Assembly (NCBI RefSeq): GCF_020882245.1 | Contig: NC_083598.1 | Coordinates: forward strand, 46,289,858 to 46,353,857 | DNA: 64,000 bases | Origin: Rhopalosiphum padi | Lineage: Eukaryota; Arthropoda; Insecta; Hemiptera; Aphididae | Reading direction: 5' to 3' | Shown: in pieces, positions 35,951-48,265 of the stretch | Position numbering within the stretch: position 1 is the stretch's first letter | Layout: the number at the start of each line of letters is the position of its first letter | The notes under the pieces: model-generated | Databases searched by the model: none | What the model was told of the DNA's origin: nothing | What the model saw: the letters and a program-made list of their open reading frames with translations, nothing else | Translations under genes and position numbers: made by a program

Positions 35951-37545
35951 ATCACGAAAACAGTCTACCGATCGTTAACTCACACTTTTAAAAAGGGGCG
36001 TACACAAAAACGTAATATTGAAAAGAATATATGATATTATAGTCGATTAATAGCAGTCAATGGCGATCGGCTTCATCAATCGATACGACCCGAATTATTT
36101 CTTTGAAACGGTTGCTTTGATTTTGATCTTTATAGTCATGCCTATTAAAGGTGTATAAAATATCCTATACATGATATTATATATTATATAACACTACATT
36201 ATTCATACTTAGCTAAAATTTGAGTTTAATATAGTAGTAGTTTTAATTTTATTGAAATACCGTTCGGTTAAAATTTTGGTTTAAAAAAAAAACATACCAA
36301 TTATATATTTTGCATTTACGTGTACGTGAACATTCATCGCAATCGATACGATCGGATAATGCTCGGCAGACACTTGTAAACTCGTAAAGTATGTATTAGG
36401 TAGTTGTTGTTAATATTATGTTAAATATTCAGGTTTTGTGTATTACGACCAGTTTATCCCATGCGTATAATACATTACACCCGTACAAAATATATTATTA
36501 TTTTATGCTTTGTTATATTTTATCATCACGAATATTAAATATCATAAACGCTATTTAATATTTACGTTTTTATTATTATTTTACGATGGTAACTCGGCCT
36601 CTCGCTGATTATTTTTTTCCGCCAAAATCAATATAGAATAGCAATAATATTAAAACATAATATCTAGAAACATCACCCATGGAGAACGTCATAATATATA
36701 TAGTATATATACGTACATTAAAATATTATCATATATATTTATTCTGCAGATGCAGGGTTTGATACTTTGATCCCGGATCATGAGATTAAAACTATTCCTA
36801 TGGAAAAAAAATGACAAATTATTTAACTCGATATTTATTATAACTTTCACTAACCTTTTTTATTTTCGAATACAATCAACTATTGTATCTCGTGTTTATC
36901 AACGCATTAAATAATATATTATGCACTGCAAATTAATATTTACTGAAATAATCCTCGGTTCGATGTAATGCCATGTGTTACGACGATATACAATGCGGAA
37001 AATCCAAATTTACGGTACGAGTTCATACATACTAAATACTATAATGTTTATTTCAAAATATATACCATCATCGTGTGCCGAACCATGACGTAAACCATAA
37101 TAAATAATTTCGGTGCAATTTATAATATAATTTAATTTTATCTCACTATATAACCAACAATGAATAACCTGGCAGTCTCCTAGATTATGTACATTATATA
37201 TATTATTATAACAATTTTTTTTTTAGTTTTCCGTGCAACTGTCTTTGAAAAAATCACGGAGTAGTACAATACGTCCCATCATTAAATTACTGAGTTGATT
37301 CAATTATATATTATTATAAAAATATTTTTTATTTCAAAACCATACCATTTCGCGAACGTATTTGCATAGTTATTATTTATGCACCGCGCGTAACCACGTC
37401 TATATGTATGTATATACATATACGCATTACCTATATAAGGTTACAACGATAACATTTTTCAAAGTATTTGTACAGTACGGCAATATCGAACCGCCAAACA
37501 ATTTATTATTTAAAATCTGACCACGAGTCTAAAATGTCGTTCCCG
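35951..37545. other. AT-rich non-coding DNA
   Basis: No gene is seen. There is a modest CpG patch at 36060-36090. The rest is AT-rich without notable repeats. Confidence 0.5.
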
Positions 37546-37549
37546 GAAC

Positions 37550-38570
37550 GATAATAATGGTATATAAATCGAAGAGCCCGGTTCGAAATGTTACGGGTTG
37601 GTTTTGACCGCCTCGCGCGCCGGCGTGAAATTCTGTGCATTTTCCGTTTTCGTTTTCCATTTCCGCGTGTACAGGCGAATATTTTAAAGCGAATCGCCAT
37701 ACCCGCTGTGATTTCCATCATAATAGCAATACGTCTGCTGACGTCGCGATTAATATGCCGCGACAACTACGCTGCAGCAACGACGGTTAATACAACAACA
37801 ACAACAACAATAATAATAATAATGCGCTGTATATAACATTGACGTAGGCGTCGGGAAGCGCAAATACTACGATGTGCAGGCCGACGGTTTGGACGTGCGG
37901 GCAGAATTAAACGGACGATTGCGTTTATGTCTTTAAAGACCGGCCGGCATTAACCGCAAATTTTTACGGCTCGATCGGAGTGTATATAGCCGGAAGTCCG
38001 TTGGTGGCAATTAAACGCACTATATACATAAACTGTTAAACTGTATAGTACAGAGTCGGTTTGTGACTTTGCTCGACCCGAGAAATACCCGTTCGCGTAT
38101 ATATATGTATACGAGTGGGTATGTCTGTGTATATGTATATATATATACACCGAGTGGTTCTTCTCTGTATTAACCTTAATAGGCCATTCGGTAGGAGATA
38201 AGCCGCTGCCGCCGGTGTTTTAGACGAAGAAATCCATTTCTCCCTCGGGGGCCAGTACGCCGGCAAGAGATGAGAGGGTAGCCCTTCTTCTCGGTTCAAA
38301 CGATGACGGGGCTGATCTAGATAGGAAACAAAAACTTTTGTAGGTTCGTCGTATACGTATAGGACGTATATATATATATATATATATACCTACATATACG
38401 ATATTATTATACACCCGCCCTATGGCTCTCCGCGGAGAGATCGCGTCGTAAATCGTTCGTCCCTGCTCGCTAGCCACTGCCGCACCGACTCGCGAGTATC
38501 TATACGCACACGTATACGCGCCATATAAGTCGCATACATATATATATATACTGTATGGCATATAGTAATA
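37550..38570. promoter_or_regulatory. CpG-rich block
   Basis: GC-rich lobes at 37570-37780, 37840-37990 and 38190-38520 are separated by repeat DNA: ACA/TAA trinucleotides at 37792-37823 and a TA run at 38367-38388. The 82-113 codon frames on both strands are arginine-rich and unrecognised. It is a candidate regulatory element. Confidence 0.35.
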
Positions 38571-41460
38571 TTCTGTAACTCAGATAGGTAACATTAGGTC
38601 GTATATATAGGTACTTTCCGTGCGAAATGTACTCGCATTTCATATTACGTTATTCGTTACGCGACCTGCATCATAGACGTGCATTAGTTTAGGGTCCAAA
38701 AATGCACGCATTTCTGTGGATCTCGAACTAGAAAAATTTCAGAAAAAATAATATTATTATTGTGATTTCATCATTATCGCTATATCATGCAGCGTACACT
38801 CACTTTTGTCGACGCCACTATTTATAAAACGGCCGTTTTATAGATATTATTATATACATTGTATTGTATTTTTTTAAATAATTATTTAACATTAAATCGA
38901 ATAAAATTATTGACCTATCTATGTAGACTATAGGTCAATTCACCCCAATATAAATACTCTAATATATTATGATATATACATTTGCAGGCGAGCAAAAATA
39001 AATGTTTTTTAAGTTCACGCGGCGGAAGACAATCGATGAAAGTATCATGATAAAACGACCCGTGTGTGAATGCGCTTTGTGAATTTTTTTTCTGATTGTA
39101 ATATCGCACCGTTTAAATTTCTCGCGTCGCATATGGGCTCGTCGTCGTCGTGTGTTCAAAAGAACAATATCGTTTTACTCGCACAATCGGCCATAAACGA
39201 TTCTCTCTTCTTTTTTTTCAGGAAATCGAAAATATACTATTCATACGTATACGTATTATGTATAGAAGGGCGCACATATATTATGCGCATTTTCAATCGC
39301 CGCTAGATTGTTTCTAACGCCATGGAAACTGTTAAAATACGGGATACACGAGATCTGTTTGAGAAGGGAAAGGCGGGATAAAAAAAATTCACATTACAAA
39401 TTTCCCACTTCTCTAAGTTAAAATTTTTTTTAAGTGTAGTTTTTCCATTATCTTTGCATTGCACTACTATTAAACGCGATACGCGTAACTATAATATTAT
39501 AATATATACGATTCATAGAATAATATATTAAATACAACCCGACGACAATTGTATATATAAGTTTAAAATGTTTAAATACAGTATATAGTTATAGTAATTA
39601 TAGTAATTAGTAGTTATATATCGTATATGCATAAATAAAGAAATATATATGCAATATGTATACAATTATATATATATTACGTGCAAGACGTAGAATATAA
39701 ATATTACAATCAGCAATATTTAGTAAAATAGTTGATCGAATTGATTTTTTTTCAAATTATGTTTCATGTGTACTGTGTAGGTTCATATATTATTATAGGT
39801 TTCAAGTTTACAATTTAAACACGTTTATATCCAACTATAATTACTTATATTCATAAGAGATATACTATAATAGGTGTGTTAACTATTAACTATTTACCTA
39901 TAATAACTCTGAAACTACTCATTTAAATTTTGATTTTATATTATAATATATTATTTATTGTGTACTTATACCAAACTGCGACCAGCACTGGACACAAATT
40001 ACCGTCGTCGCGATATTCGCATCAATAAAGCAATAGGTATTATTGTACTATTTAAATATTTAAAAAAAAATAAAAATATAAAATATCTAATTATTAATAT
40101 TCAACATACATTATATTTTTATTTCCTTTTATTCTTTTCAAATCTTTATCATAACAAATTGACATGCATTCATGACTGTTTTTTTCTTTATTGCATTTAT
40201 TTAGGTATAAATTACATGAAATACACTTAGGTATACTCGTAAATGTAAAAATCCAATTTATTTAAAAATAATTTGATTCATATACGAAATTATGTTGTTT
40301 CTAACTTTTGCATTCTTATCATGTGTCATTTATTTATTGAAATTATTTTGTTCACACTTTAGACAGCAACCATATAATCATATAGTTTATTAATTTAATT
40401 TAATCTTACATATTATATTAATAAGTTGTTTTATTCAAATATAATATTAATACTTAATACTACACTTTTTATGATAACTTAAAACCTTAATAGAGTTAAC
40501 TTCATAATCTTCTTAAACTTTTGTAATCCGTGAAAATTTCAATTTTCTGGAATATTATAACTAAAAAATTGTCATATAATAAATAATGCACAAAGTAATC
40601 CTATACCCGTTGGGAATCTTCTGACTTACATCCAGTTTCTCACGACACTTTTTCACAATTTTTGAAAATCTCGAAAACATAATATTATAAATATATATAT
40701 ATATATATTACCTGTCCAAAGCACATACAGATTGTGTTTAATGTTCAATTTGTAGAGGAGCTAACACAAAACTTATTTTGAGCTTTAGTTTGACACTAAG
40801 ACTTGAAAAAAAGTACGTGTAATGCAAAAATGAAAATAATTTTTTTTAAACAGAGATCACAATTTACAAAACTTATATTTTCTGACGTAATTTTGTTTAT
40901 TAATAAATTAAATCACGATGGAATATAATATCATGACTGTATGTATAGGTAAATATAGTAAAAAAAATTATTTTTATAGGAAGTTGAATTTAATAATATG
41001 CGCAGCTAATATTATTTTATGTAGAGAGTTAAGGTTTAGGTATCTATATAGTTTATAATCCACGTAACTATTTGACATTTAAATAAAAAATTATACCAAT
41101 CAACTGTCATAATAAAATATTACAGACACGTTCGTAATATAAATTGAAAAAAATACTGTCTATTTGCAAAAAAATGACAGTATATCGTAATATATTAATG
41201 CTGGAGTCAGCTTAAAATTATATTACACACAATAATAAGCACGTATTATTATAAAATACAATAATAAATGAGAATTCGCGTGTATTAAAGCTATTTCCGT
41301 CCACCAGCGAAACCACAATGTCATACTTACCTAAATGATGTGCGACCCCTAATAGGGTCTTAATAGGTTTCATTATAATTTTTTTTTCAAAAGTAAAAGT
41401 CCGATCTATATAATATTATTTTATACAAATAAGAATGTTATTTTAACTATTGAGAATTAT
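38571..41460. other. AT-rich non-coding DNA
   Basis: No gene is seen. An acceptor-like site (long T/C tract ending CAG at 39221) lies inside a 78-codon frame but has no paired donor. An AT run lies at 40691-40708. Confidence 0.5.
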
Positions 41461-41471
41461 TATTTTATTGT

Positions 41472-41495
41472 CCATTGGTGGGTGGACACCAATGG
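41472..41495. repeat. Perfect 9-bp hairpin
   Basis: CCATTGGTG (41472-41480), loop GGTGGA, then CACCAATGG (41487-41495). The stem stands out from the surrounding AT-rich DNA and may be the core of a small foldback element. Confidence 0.6.
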
Positions 41496-41589
41496 GAAAA
41501 TATCATATGATTTCCTATACCTTTCACTTTTCCGGAACCTAATGTAACGGATATAAGTTCACACACATAAATGACCATTGAAATGGAAT

Positions 41590-41770
41590 ATTTAATGATT
41601 AAAACGTATACCAAGCCGCGGTTACAGCGGTGGCGGCGATCGAATCTAATAATATTATAATCATTTTCATTTACATTTCACCGGCAGAACGGTTTTATCC
41701 GCCGTACGCGCCTTTCTCGGGACGCATATAATATAATATTAAGAACAATGGTCGCCGACGATGGATTTCA
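41590..41770. promoter_or_regulatory. Small CpG-rich patch
   Basis: A compact GC-richer patch contains GCGGTGGCGGCG and CGCGCC words. It is the last clear island before a long island-poor stretch to the right. Confidence 0.3.
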
Positions 41771-41822
41771 AAAGTACCGTTTCTCTAGAAATTGTATTAT
41801 TGTTAGATACGAACATAAAATC

Positions 41823-42400
41823 TACAGGGTGTTTCACCGTATTTGTCCCAGTGAATAACTCCAAGATTCTGAGGAATGTATATAAATAATAAGTTTTGCA
41901 ATCGAGCTGTTACTTCCCTTGTCCGTGGATCGCGATTATTCATTTTTTTCGTTCAGAAGAAGCGATCCATTCACCTTTGGTAGCGAATCGGAAGGACCTA
42001 CATAAGCTGTTAAAAATATAGGTATGTTTTTGATTTATTTGTGTTTTCATAAAAAACGTATGAAGAAGTTAATTAGCAAAAAATGCATATTCAATATAAA
42101 TACACCTGTTTTCATAGAATAATTGTAGTATTTTAGTGTTTTGTCTTTAAGTAAAATCGTAGGTAAACGGTACACCTATCAGTTCGGAGACTAATTTATA
42201 CTTTATAATTTAAATACGGCTACATTTTGAAAACATTTTTGAGATTTTATGATTTTATGATTTTTTGAATAATTTTAAATATTAAATGTTTTCCACTTTT
42301 TGTGTTTTCAACATAATTTCGTTCAGAATCGTAATTTATATGACATATTTATTTTCTGGTATTTATAGATATTATAGATTCTGAACGAAAATATACATGT
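41823..42400. repeat. Diverged dispersed-repeat segment
   Basis: The segment opens with TACAGGGTGTTTCA (41823-41836), a terminal word shared by many insect DNA-transposon derivatives. An 8-bp inverted repeat follows: TGGATCGC (41926-41933) and GCGATCCA (41962-41969). Further on is a perfect 14-bp inverted repeat, TTTCGTTCAGAATC (42317-42330) and GATTCTGAACGAAA (42377-42390). TTTCGTTCAGAA also occurs at about 41947-41958. The outer limits are uncertain, and no transposase frame is visible. Confidence 0.45.
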
Positions 42401-43880
42401 ATTTTAAATAAAATGTTTAAAACAATTAAGACTTAAGTTTAAGATTCACAAATCATAACGCCATAACGGAATAAAATTTGAATACTTTTTAGTTTATACC
42501 TTATCTGTATAATAAAATTGAGGTTATTGTATTCACGTTTTTCTTATAGTAATTAAAAAATTCGCTGATTTTCTAGAGTATATAAGACGTAAGTATTTTA
42601 AAATTAAATTTATAAGTTTTCATTAAGAAGAAGTTCGCATCCTTTCGTCGTAAAAGAGCGTAACATAACAAATCTGTGTTTAGCAGTTCTGCCAGTTCAC
42701 GTTTAATTTCTTCAGTTTTAGATAATTTTATACAATTGAGTAAATAGACCTTATTGACTATCAAACTTAAATATAGCAATATTGTCTATATTTTGAAGAG
42801 AAGTTTTATCGATATTTTAATTTTGAAATAATTTAAAAGAATGTTTAAAGAAAAAATATAAATTGCAGTTATAAGGCGATTACAAATGCGGTATATGAAG
42901 GCATACTCAAACGTATAGTAATTGTGTACGTTTTAAAGCTGAAACAGGATGCGTGTAAGGAGTATAGTAATATAATACTCAGACGTCAATTTTCAAGCAG
43001 GTGAGTGGAGCATAAACACATTGAGACAGTTAGATTGGACACCACGGGTTGGCTGCTGATTTTGGATTAAATATGGCCGTTTGGGGTTTTTTTTTAAAAT
43101 TGAATGCATGATTAAATCGTGTGTTTTGGGCACTGAAGATAATCGGGAAATATGTTTATTTCCTAAGAATTGTGATTGTGTATTGTTAAACGATGTCGTA
43201 TATGTAAAAAAGCTGTTTATTTATTTTGTACACGAAGAATAATTTTGAAGAAGGATATTCATTTTTTTGATTTTCATTGATTATTTAAAAAAAAGTGTTA
43301 TCAAAGTTTCAGAAATGGCTACACCTTAACCACTGAAAGGACCTTGTGGCATTTCTTTATTTTGTATTAAAAAAAAATATATATTTTGATATTTAACCTA
43401 GATTTTAAAAATTATACTTAATTTCTACGGGCCTAAATGCATAAATAATATATCAAGTGGTTACCGAGTACCAATTATTAAAAGTATTAAAATATATCGT
43501 TTTTGAAATTAAGGAAAACAATATTTAGTTAGGCTTAGGTATTAGACTCATGATGTTTTGTCGAATCACTAGAAATAATGTTTTCTTAGTAGTTGTGGTA
43601 TAGAGCTAGTCCAACCCCGGTGACATTAAGACATCCTGTGCGCAGTATACGTACATAAAAGTACTTGGATACTTATGAATATATATTATACTTTATAGAT
43701 ACGTGAGTGGTGGTAAACCGACGTTCTTATTATACATAATGCTGTACTATATAGTATCATTAGTCGATGATGTGATAATATTAGATATGTACTTATATAT
43801 ATTTCACTGAAACTGCAATCGTGAAACACAATGTTATGAGAATATAATAATTATTATACGAAAAATAGTTATATTACTCA
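42401..43880. other. AT-rich DNA with possible decayed repeat
   Basis: No gene is established. A minus-strand frame at 42573-42779 has a fairly protein-like middle (SKTEEIKRELAELLNTDLL) but starts with TTG and is probably a repeat remnant. A CAG|GTGAGT donor-like word lies at 42998-43006. A 44-codon ATG frame at 43108-43242 contains CVLGTEDNREICLFPKN, vaguely like a THAP-type zinc-binding start, but it is too short to assign. Confidence 0.35.
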
Positions 43881-43885
43881 ACTCC

Positions 43886-43970
43886 AGTGGCTTAGTGTTC
43901 TGCGCGAGGTTTGCATAAAAATCATAACAGTCCTTCTTTGCGTGAACTACTCGTATTGGCTTAAAACCGA
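43886..43970 (+). repeat. Possible tRNA-derived SINE fragment
   Basis: TGGCTTAGTGTT at 43888-43899 fits a pol III A box (TRGCNNAGYNGG) in all but one position, and TCTGCGCGAGG follows as in a tRNA D arm. A weak B-box-like word, GGCTTAAAACC, lies at 43958-43968 with 7 of 11 matches. The spacing is long for a tRNA-derived promoter, so this is tentative. Confidence 0.2.
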
Positions 43971-44940
43971 ACAGTATTTTAATGTATAATATTATGCAAA
44001 TAGTTCTCGGTATAAATGATTGCATTCGATGAACACAATTATATAGTATTATAATACTATACCTCAAATTATAATACGAAAGCATATAATATGTATTTAT
44101 ATCGAATGGTGAGTGGCGAATACTGCAACGCAGCAGTATAACTATTTTAAACATTTTAAACCATTACCATCGTGTTTGATATCGATGCTGAAATCGTTAC
44201 TAAAAGTTATTTCATGCCACCAATTGTAATCGTAGAACATACTTTGAAAACGTCCATAATTTGATTTGTTATTTTAGTACATGATATGCTTAAGTATTAT
44301 TAATATCCAAGTCATTTTAAAAAAATGAGATATTAAAATTTTATATGATATAATATATACGTACGTTTTAACTTTTATATTTACTTAGATTTGCTGTCGC
44401 TATATTAGTAATAGAAGTAACAATGACCCAAATCATTATCAGTATTATCACTATCGATTAAAATTTTTTCCAGTCGATACTTAAGCTAAATATTTTTTTT
44501 CTTCTTGGATTCACCTTAAGCGGTAAAGAAATACCACGAGAAAAGTACTCGAAGTCTAGTTTTATAGTATCTCAACTTCTTCTGTTTTTAAACAACCCAA
44601 GTGTATATCAAAAATATCAATTTCGTTTCTTTCGGTTGGATTATCTGTTTATTGCTAAACCATATTATTTTCCGACGGTGTAAATAAATTGAAACAACTA
44701 TTGTTGACGTCAATATAAAATGCTATAAACGTTTACTCGAAAAAAAATTGTTCAATACAAAATGCATTACGTTCCATTAGGTTCATCGATTCGGACTTAA
44801 ATATATTATGATTATATTGGTTGTAATAAATTACAATCATAGCGTGTAGGTACAATGTGACTGGAAATGCTATATTGGTAGTCGTGTAAAAACAAAATAC
44901 CTGTCCATTTATGTTATGATCAAAATAATAGCATTTCTAG
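43971..44940. other. AT-rich non-coding DNA
   Basis: No gene is seen. A perfect CRE palindrome, TGACGTCA, lies at 44705-44712 within the larger palindrome TTGACGTCAA. Confidence 0.5.
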
Positions 44941-44949
44941 AATACAAAT

Positions 44950-45240
44950 TTCGGTCGTAATTTCACTATGGTTAATGGGACACGTCTCGGATGCGCCACG
45001 GAGGCAGTAAAGGTCCTGTTAAATGCAATATCGTGTTCGACGTAAAAGGTTCGGTACTATTCATTGGAAACGTGTTTTTCAACTTAATTATTTAAATGGT
45101 TTGGAAAAAAATGCAAATGAGCTGTACGCAAACCGGCGACACCGTGTTATGTTAAGCGGACCGTCTCCCGCTCCTCTTCAGTCAGTCTCTTAATCTGGTT
45201 TTCGGGCACATGGGTTGTAAAATATATAAGCCGTCAAGAA
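44950..45240. promoter_or_regulatory. Isolated GC-richer block
   Basis: Within AT-rich surroundings this block has balanced composition, with GATGCGCCACGGAGGC and CCGGCGACACCG words and TTCAGTCAGTCTC near 45178 that resembles an insect initiator. No start codon context or splice donor follows. A conserved non-coding element is possible; only comparison with related genomes would tell. Confidence 0.3.
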
Positions 45241-47415
45241 GTATACTTAAAAACAAAATTATTTACAAAAAATAAAATCTATTATAGTAATAAAACTTTA
45301 TCGTGCAACCAGTGCATTTGTTTTGAAATGATTGCACTGCTAGATCTCGTACGATAAATGTATACATTTTATAATTTAATGTAATTTATTGATAGTAAAT
45401 AACGCTGTTTATAGCAATTTTACTAATGAGTTGTAACTGTATAAAATGTTAATCGGTTTTAAAGCATTAATATAGGTAATCACAAAATAATAATATTTTT
45501 CTTTTTACGGTTCATCGGAATTTTTTCAAATAATTCCAATTATTAACGTGGCTAACACAATGCATTGTGTAGGCCGAGAGAAGAATTATATTTTAAAATC
45601 ACTATTTCCAGATTTAAAAAGGCGAAATGTATCGGCTCCTAATACCCACCCAAGTGATTTAACTAAAACGCAATTCCCATGAAACTGAATTCCGGCAGAA
45701 GTCGAGCGAGACGATTATTCAATGTCGGATTTATTGTCTAACTATTTTAATTCATTTTTATACTTATTTTATTATTTTTTTTTTATTATTATTAAATTGA
45801 AATTTTTAATCTAAATGCGTATATTTAATACATTTAATTCCATCTACTTTTTGTTAATTATACTAAATTGATTTGTGATTTATAATATACAAAATCGTAA
45901 ATAAAATCAATAAAATATATACACGATTTGACATTAATTTTGTAATTTTATAATAACCGTACTCAGAGTTAAGCTTAAAAAATAAAACTATAATTAGTAC
46001 AAAGCATTGAGTCTTAACTACGCATGTATTATTTTAGTATAACAATTATGAATATTGACAATTGCAGTCTTAAAAAATTTAAATGTTCCAAGTAAGATGT
46101 ATACTTAATTGTAAACAAAATGTACTCTGTTGGGAGCCATTGATCATAACAATGATCAGTTTGAGAAATCTATTAAAAAAAAAAGTTAATAGGTACGTTG
46201 TATTAATTAAGACTTATTAAATACAATTGAACACGATTTTATTATCATTTTATAATTACGTGATATTACAATGTATATGTATTGTTATGTATAATTCGAT
46301 TATAATATTTTTGTACTTATACCTACAATATTATGTTCAATGAAGTTGATTTATTTCCTATGGTCGCAAGGATATGTATAACGAATGGCAACTACGGTTG
46401 GTTATATTATTATTTTGTTTTAAATCATGCACTTCCTTTATGATAATGAAAACCGATACATTAAACATTCATTGTATAAATAAATAAGAATGAAGAGTGT
46501 GCATTTTTTGTTGTTTAAAAATTAATTCAATGCACCTGTATGTTTATATACGAAAATTAAATTTAAATTACGACTATTACGAAATGTAAATTCTACCATG
46601 AATTAATTAATTAGGCATGGGACTGCTGCTAACATACAGACATCCAGTATATTATATCTACTCGCGTACCAGGCTCCCGTGGTGTTTAGTAGCCGAAGAA
46701 CGCTATATGGCTATTATACATAATAAATACTACGTACATATTATATATAGATATAAATAATATATTATTATGACCACTGGTCGTGGACTTGTACGTATAA
46801 GTACGAATGTTCGATGCAGACTAGCGCTGGTTTCGAATCAGTACAGTGACTGTGTGTTGGTACCAAAGAGTAATGGGAATAGCTTACATTTAATATTTTT
46901 TATTTATTATTATTATTACAATAAAAAAAAATGTATTAACGTATTGAAAATGTAAAATTGTGACTCACTTAATATAATACAGTGTTAAGTCTCGACCACA
47001 AAATATAGGCATATAGTAAAATACAGTAGTATATATAGTAGTAGTCGTCTGTATTATATAGTAATACATAATTATTAATCAAATTTTTTGATCAAGATTA
47101 ACCAAAAACTGAAAACATAATAATATAACGTAATATGAATAATAAAAAAAAACTATTGAAATTTTATCGATGTGTCCATATGACGAGTAAAGAAATACAT
47201 TCTCATATCATTTACTTATGGATATCACGCCGATGAGGTTGGTACATATTTATAGCTATTATAATAATGTAACATTTTTAGGTATATATTTTAGTTCAAC
47301 ACTATATCATACATAATTAATCAAGTTGTTATTGAGGTTTTTGCACAAACAACTCACCGAACATGTATTTTAGTTAATATGTAATTATATGTATAATATT
47401 TTCAAAGTATAAAAC
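45241..47415. other. AT-rich non-coding DNA
   Basis: No gene is seen. A small mixed patch lies at 46660-46880, with a 61-codon frame that is not credible. Confidence 0.55.
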
Positions 47416-47421
47416 AAATTT

Positions 47422-47464
47422 AATAATAATAATAATAATTATTATTATTATTATTATTATTATT
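47422..47464. repeat. (AAT)6 / (TAT)8 palindromic repeat
   Basis: AAT units (47422-47439) run straight into TAT units (47440-47464), forming a self-complementary 43-base tract that can extrude as a hairpin or cruciform. Confidence 0.9.
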
Positions 47465-47550
47465 GAAATCTACTATTATACAACAATACAGTTTGGATAC
47501 TTTAATTACGTATAATGATTTTTATAACTAAAAATTTAGAATAATATCTG

Positions 47551-48054
47551 ATGTCACTATTATCGTCTAATATTATGTATTCTGAAATACAAAGAGCGGG
47601 TTCGTGTTATTACAAAAATACCTTTACATTTTGTTCATATAATGTCATAACAATCATAACAGGTGTGTGCATTTGTGTTCGTGTCCACGTGGGCACCTAC
47701 GTGTTTTTCACACATTTTTTTTATTTCAGTTTTCCTTTTTTCGTTTATGAATTTATCGTGTCCAAACTAAATATTTTAGTTCGGACGCATGTAAAAAACT
47801 TTCGCCATTTCGACAATCCTCGAACTTTGCCTCGACTCTCGTTTGTCATTAAATTGAACATTTTTCCTGTACCACTTCCACCACCTATATACGTATATAT
47901 AAGTCGTTGTTTTTCTTTATGTACACCGATGTTTCGTAATTTTGAAATCCCAACACAGAATCTAAAAAAAAAGTTTTCCGGTAATTCTGACAAAGGGCCA
48001 GGGGAAAACTTAATAACCCCTCGACGCGCACAGACGAAAAGAATTCTTTTTTAG
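47551..48054 (+). CDS. Unrecognised 167-codon ATG frame (weak)
   Basis: This is the second longest open frame of the window and one of the longest that begin with ATG. The first half is hydrophobic and aromatic (T/F/Y/V-rich), the middle has a PVPLPPPIYVYI stretch and the C-terminus is basic. There is no family resemblance and no signal of splicing to other exons, though a T-rich CAG acceptor-like site lies at 48057-48074 just past the stop. It overlaps open frames on the minus strand. A decayed repeat or conserved non-coding block is as likely as a gene. Confidence 0.15.
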   Translation: MSLLSSNIMYSEIQRAGSCYYKNTFTFCSYNVITIITGVCICVRVHVGTYVFFTHFFYFSFPFFVYEFIVSKLNILVRTHVKNFRHFDNPRTLPRLSFVIKLNIFPVPLPPPIYVYISRCFSLCTPMFRNFEIPTQNLKKKFSGNSDKGPGENLITPRRAQTKRILF

Positions 48055-48265
48055 ATACTTTTTTGCTTTTTCAGGAGTGGAACTTATAGTGACGGATCGA
48101 CAAAACAAAACTAATTCTAGCCGCAAATTGAACTGAAAGAAAATGGTGGGGGCAAACTTTCGGAATCCACAACCCCCATGGGGTGGGGGTAGGGTTAACT
48201 TCCTCGCTACATTCTGGTTATATTCATTATATACAAATACAATCGAGACGGGCGACATCTAATAG
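48055..48265. other. GC-richer segment with CCCCATGGGG palindrome
   Basis: The segment contains a strong acceptor-like pyrimidine tract ending CAG at 48074 and the palindrome CCCCATGGGG at 48174-48183 followed by GTGGGGGTAGGG. An 82-codon minus-strand frame covers it without recognisable features. Confidence 0.3.

Noticed and set aside
46800..46855. GGTTTCGAATC, tRNA-like word
   Set aside because: No cloverleaf can be folded around it.
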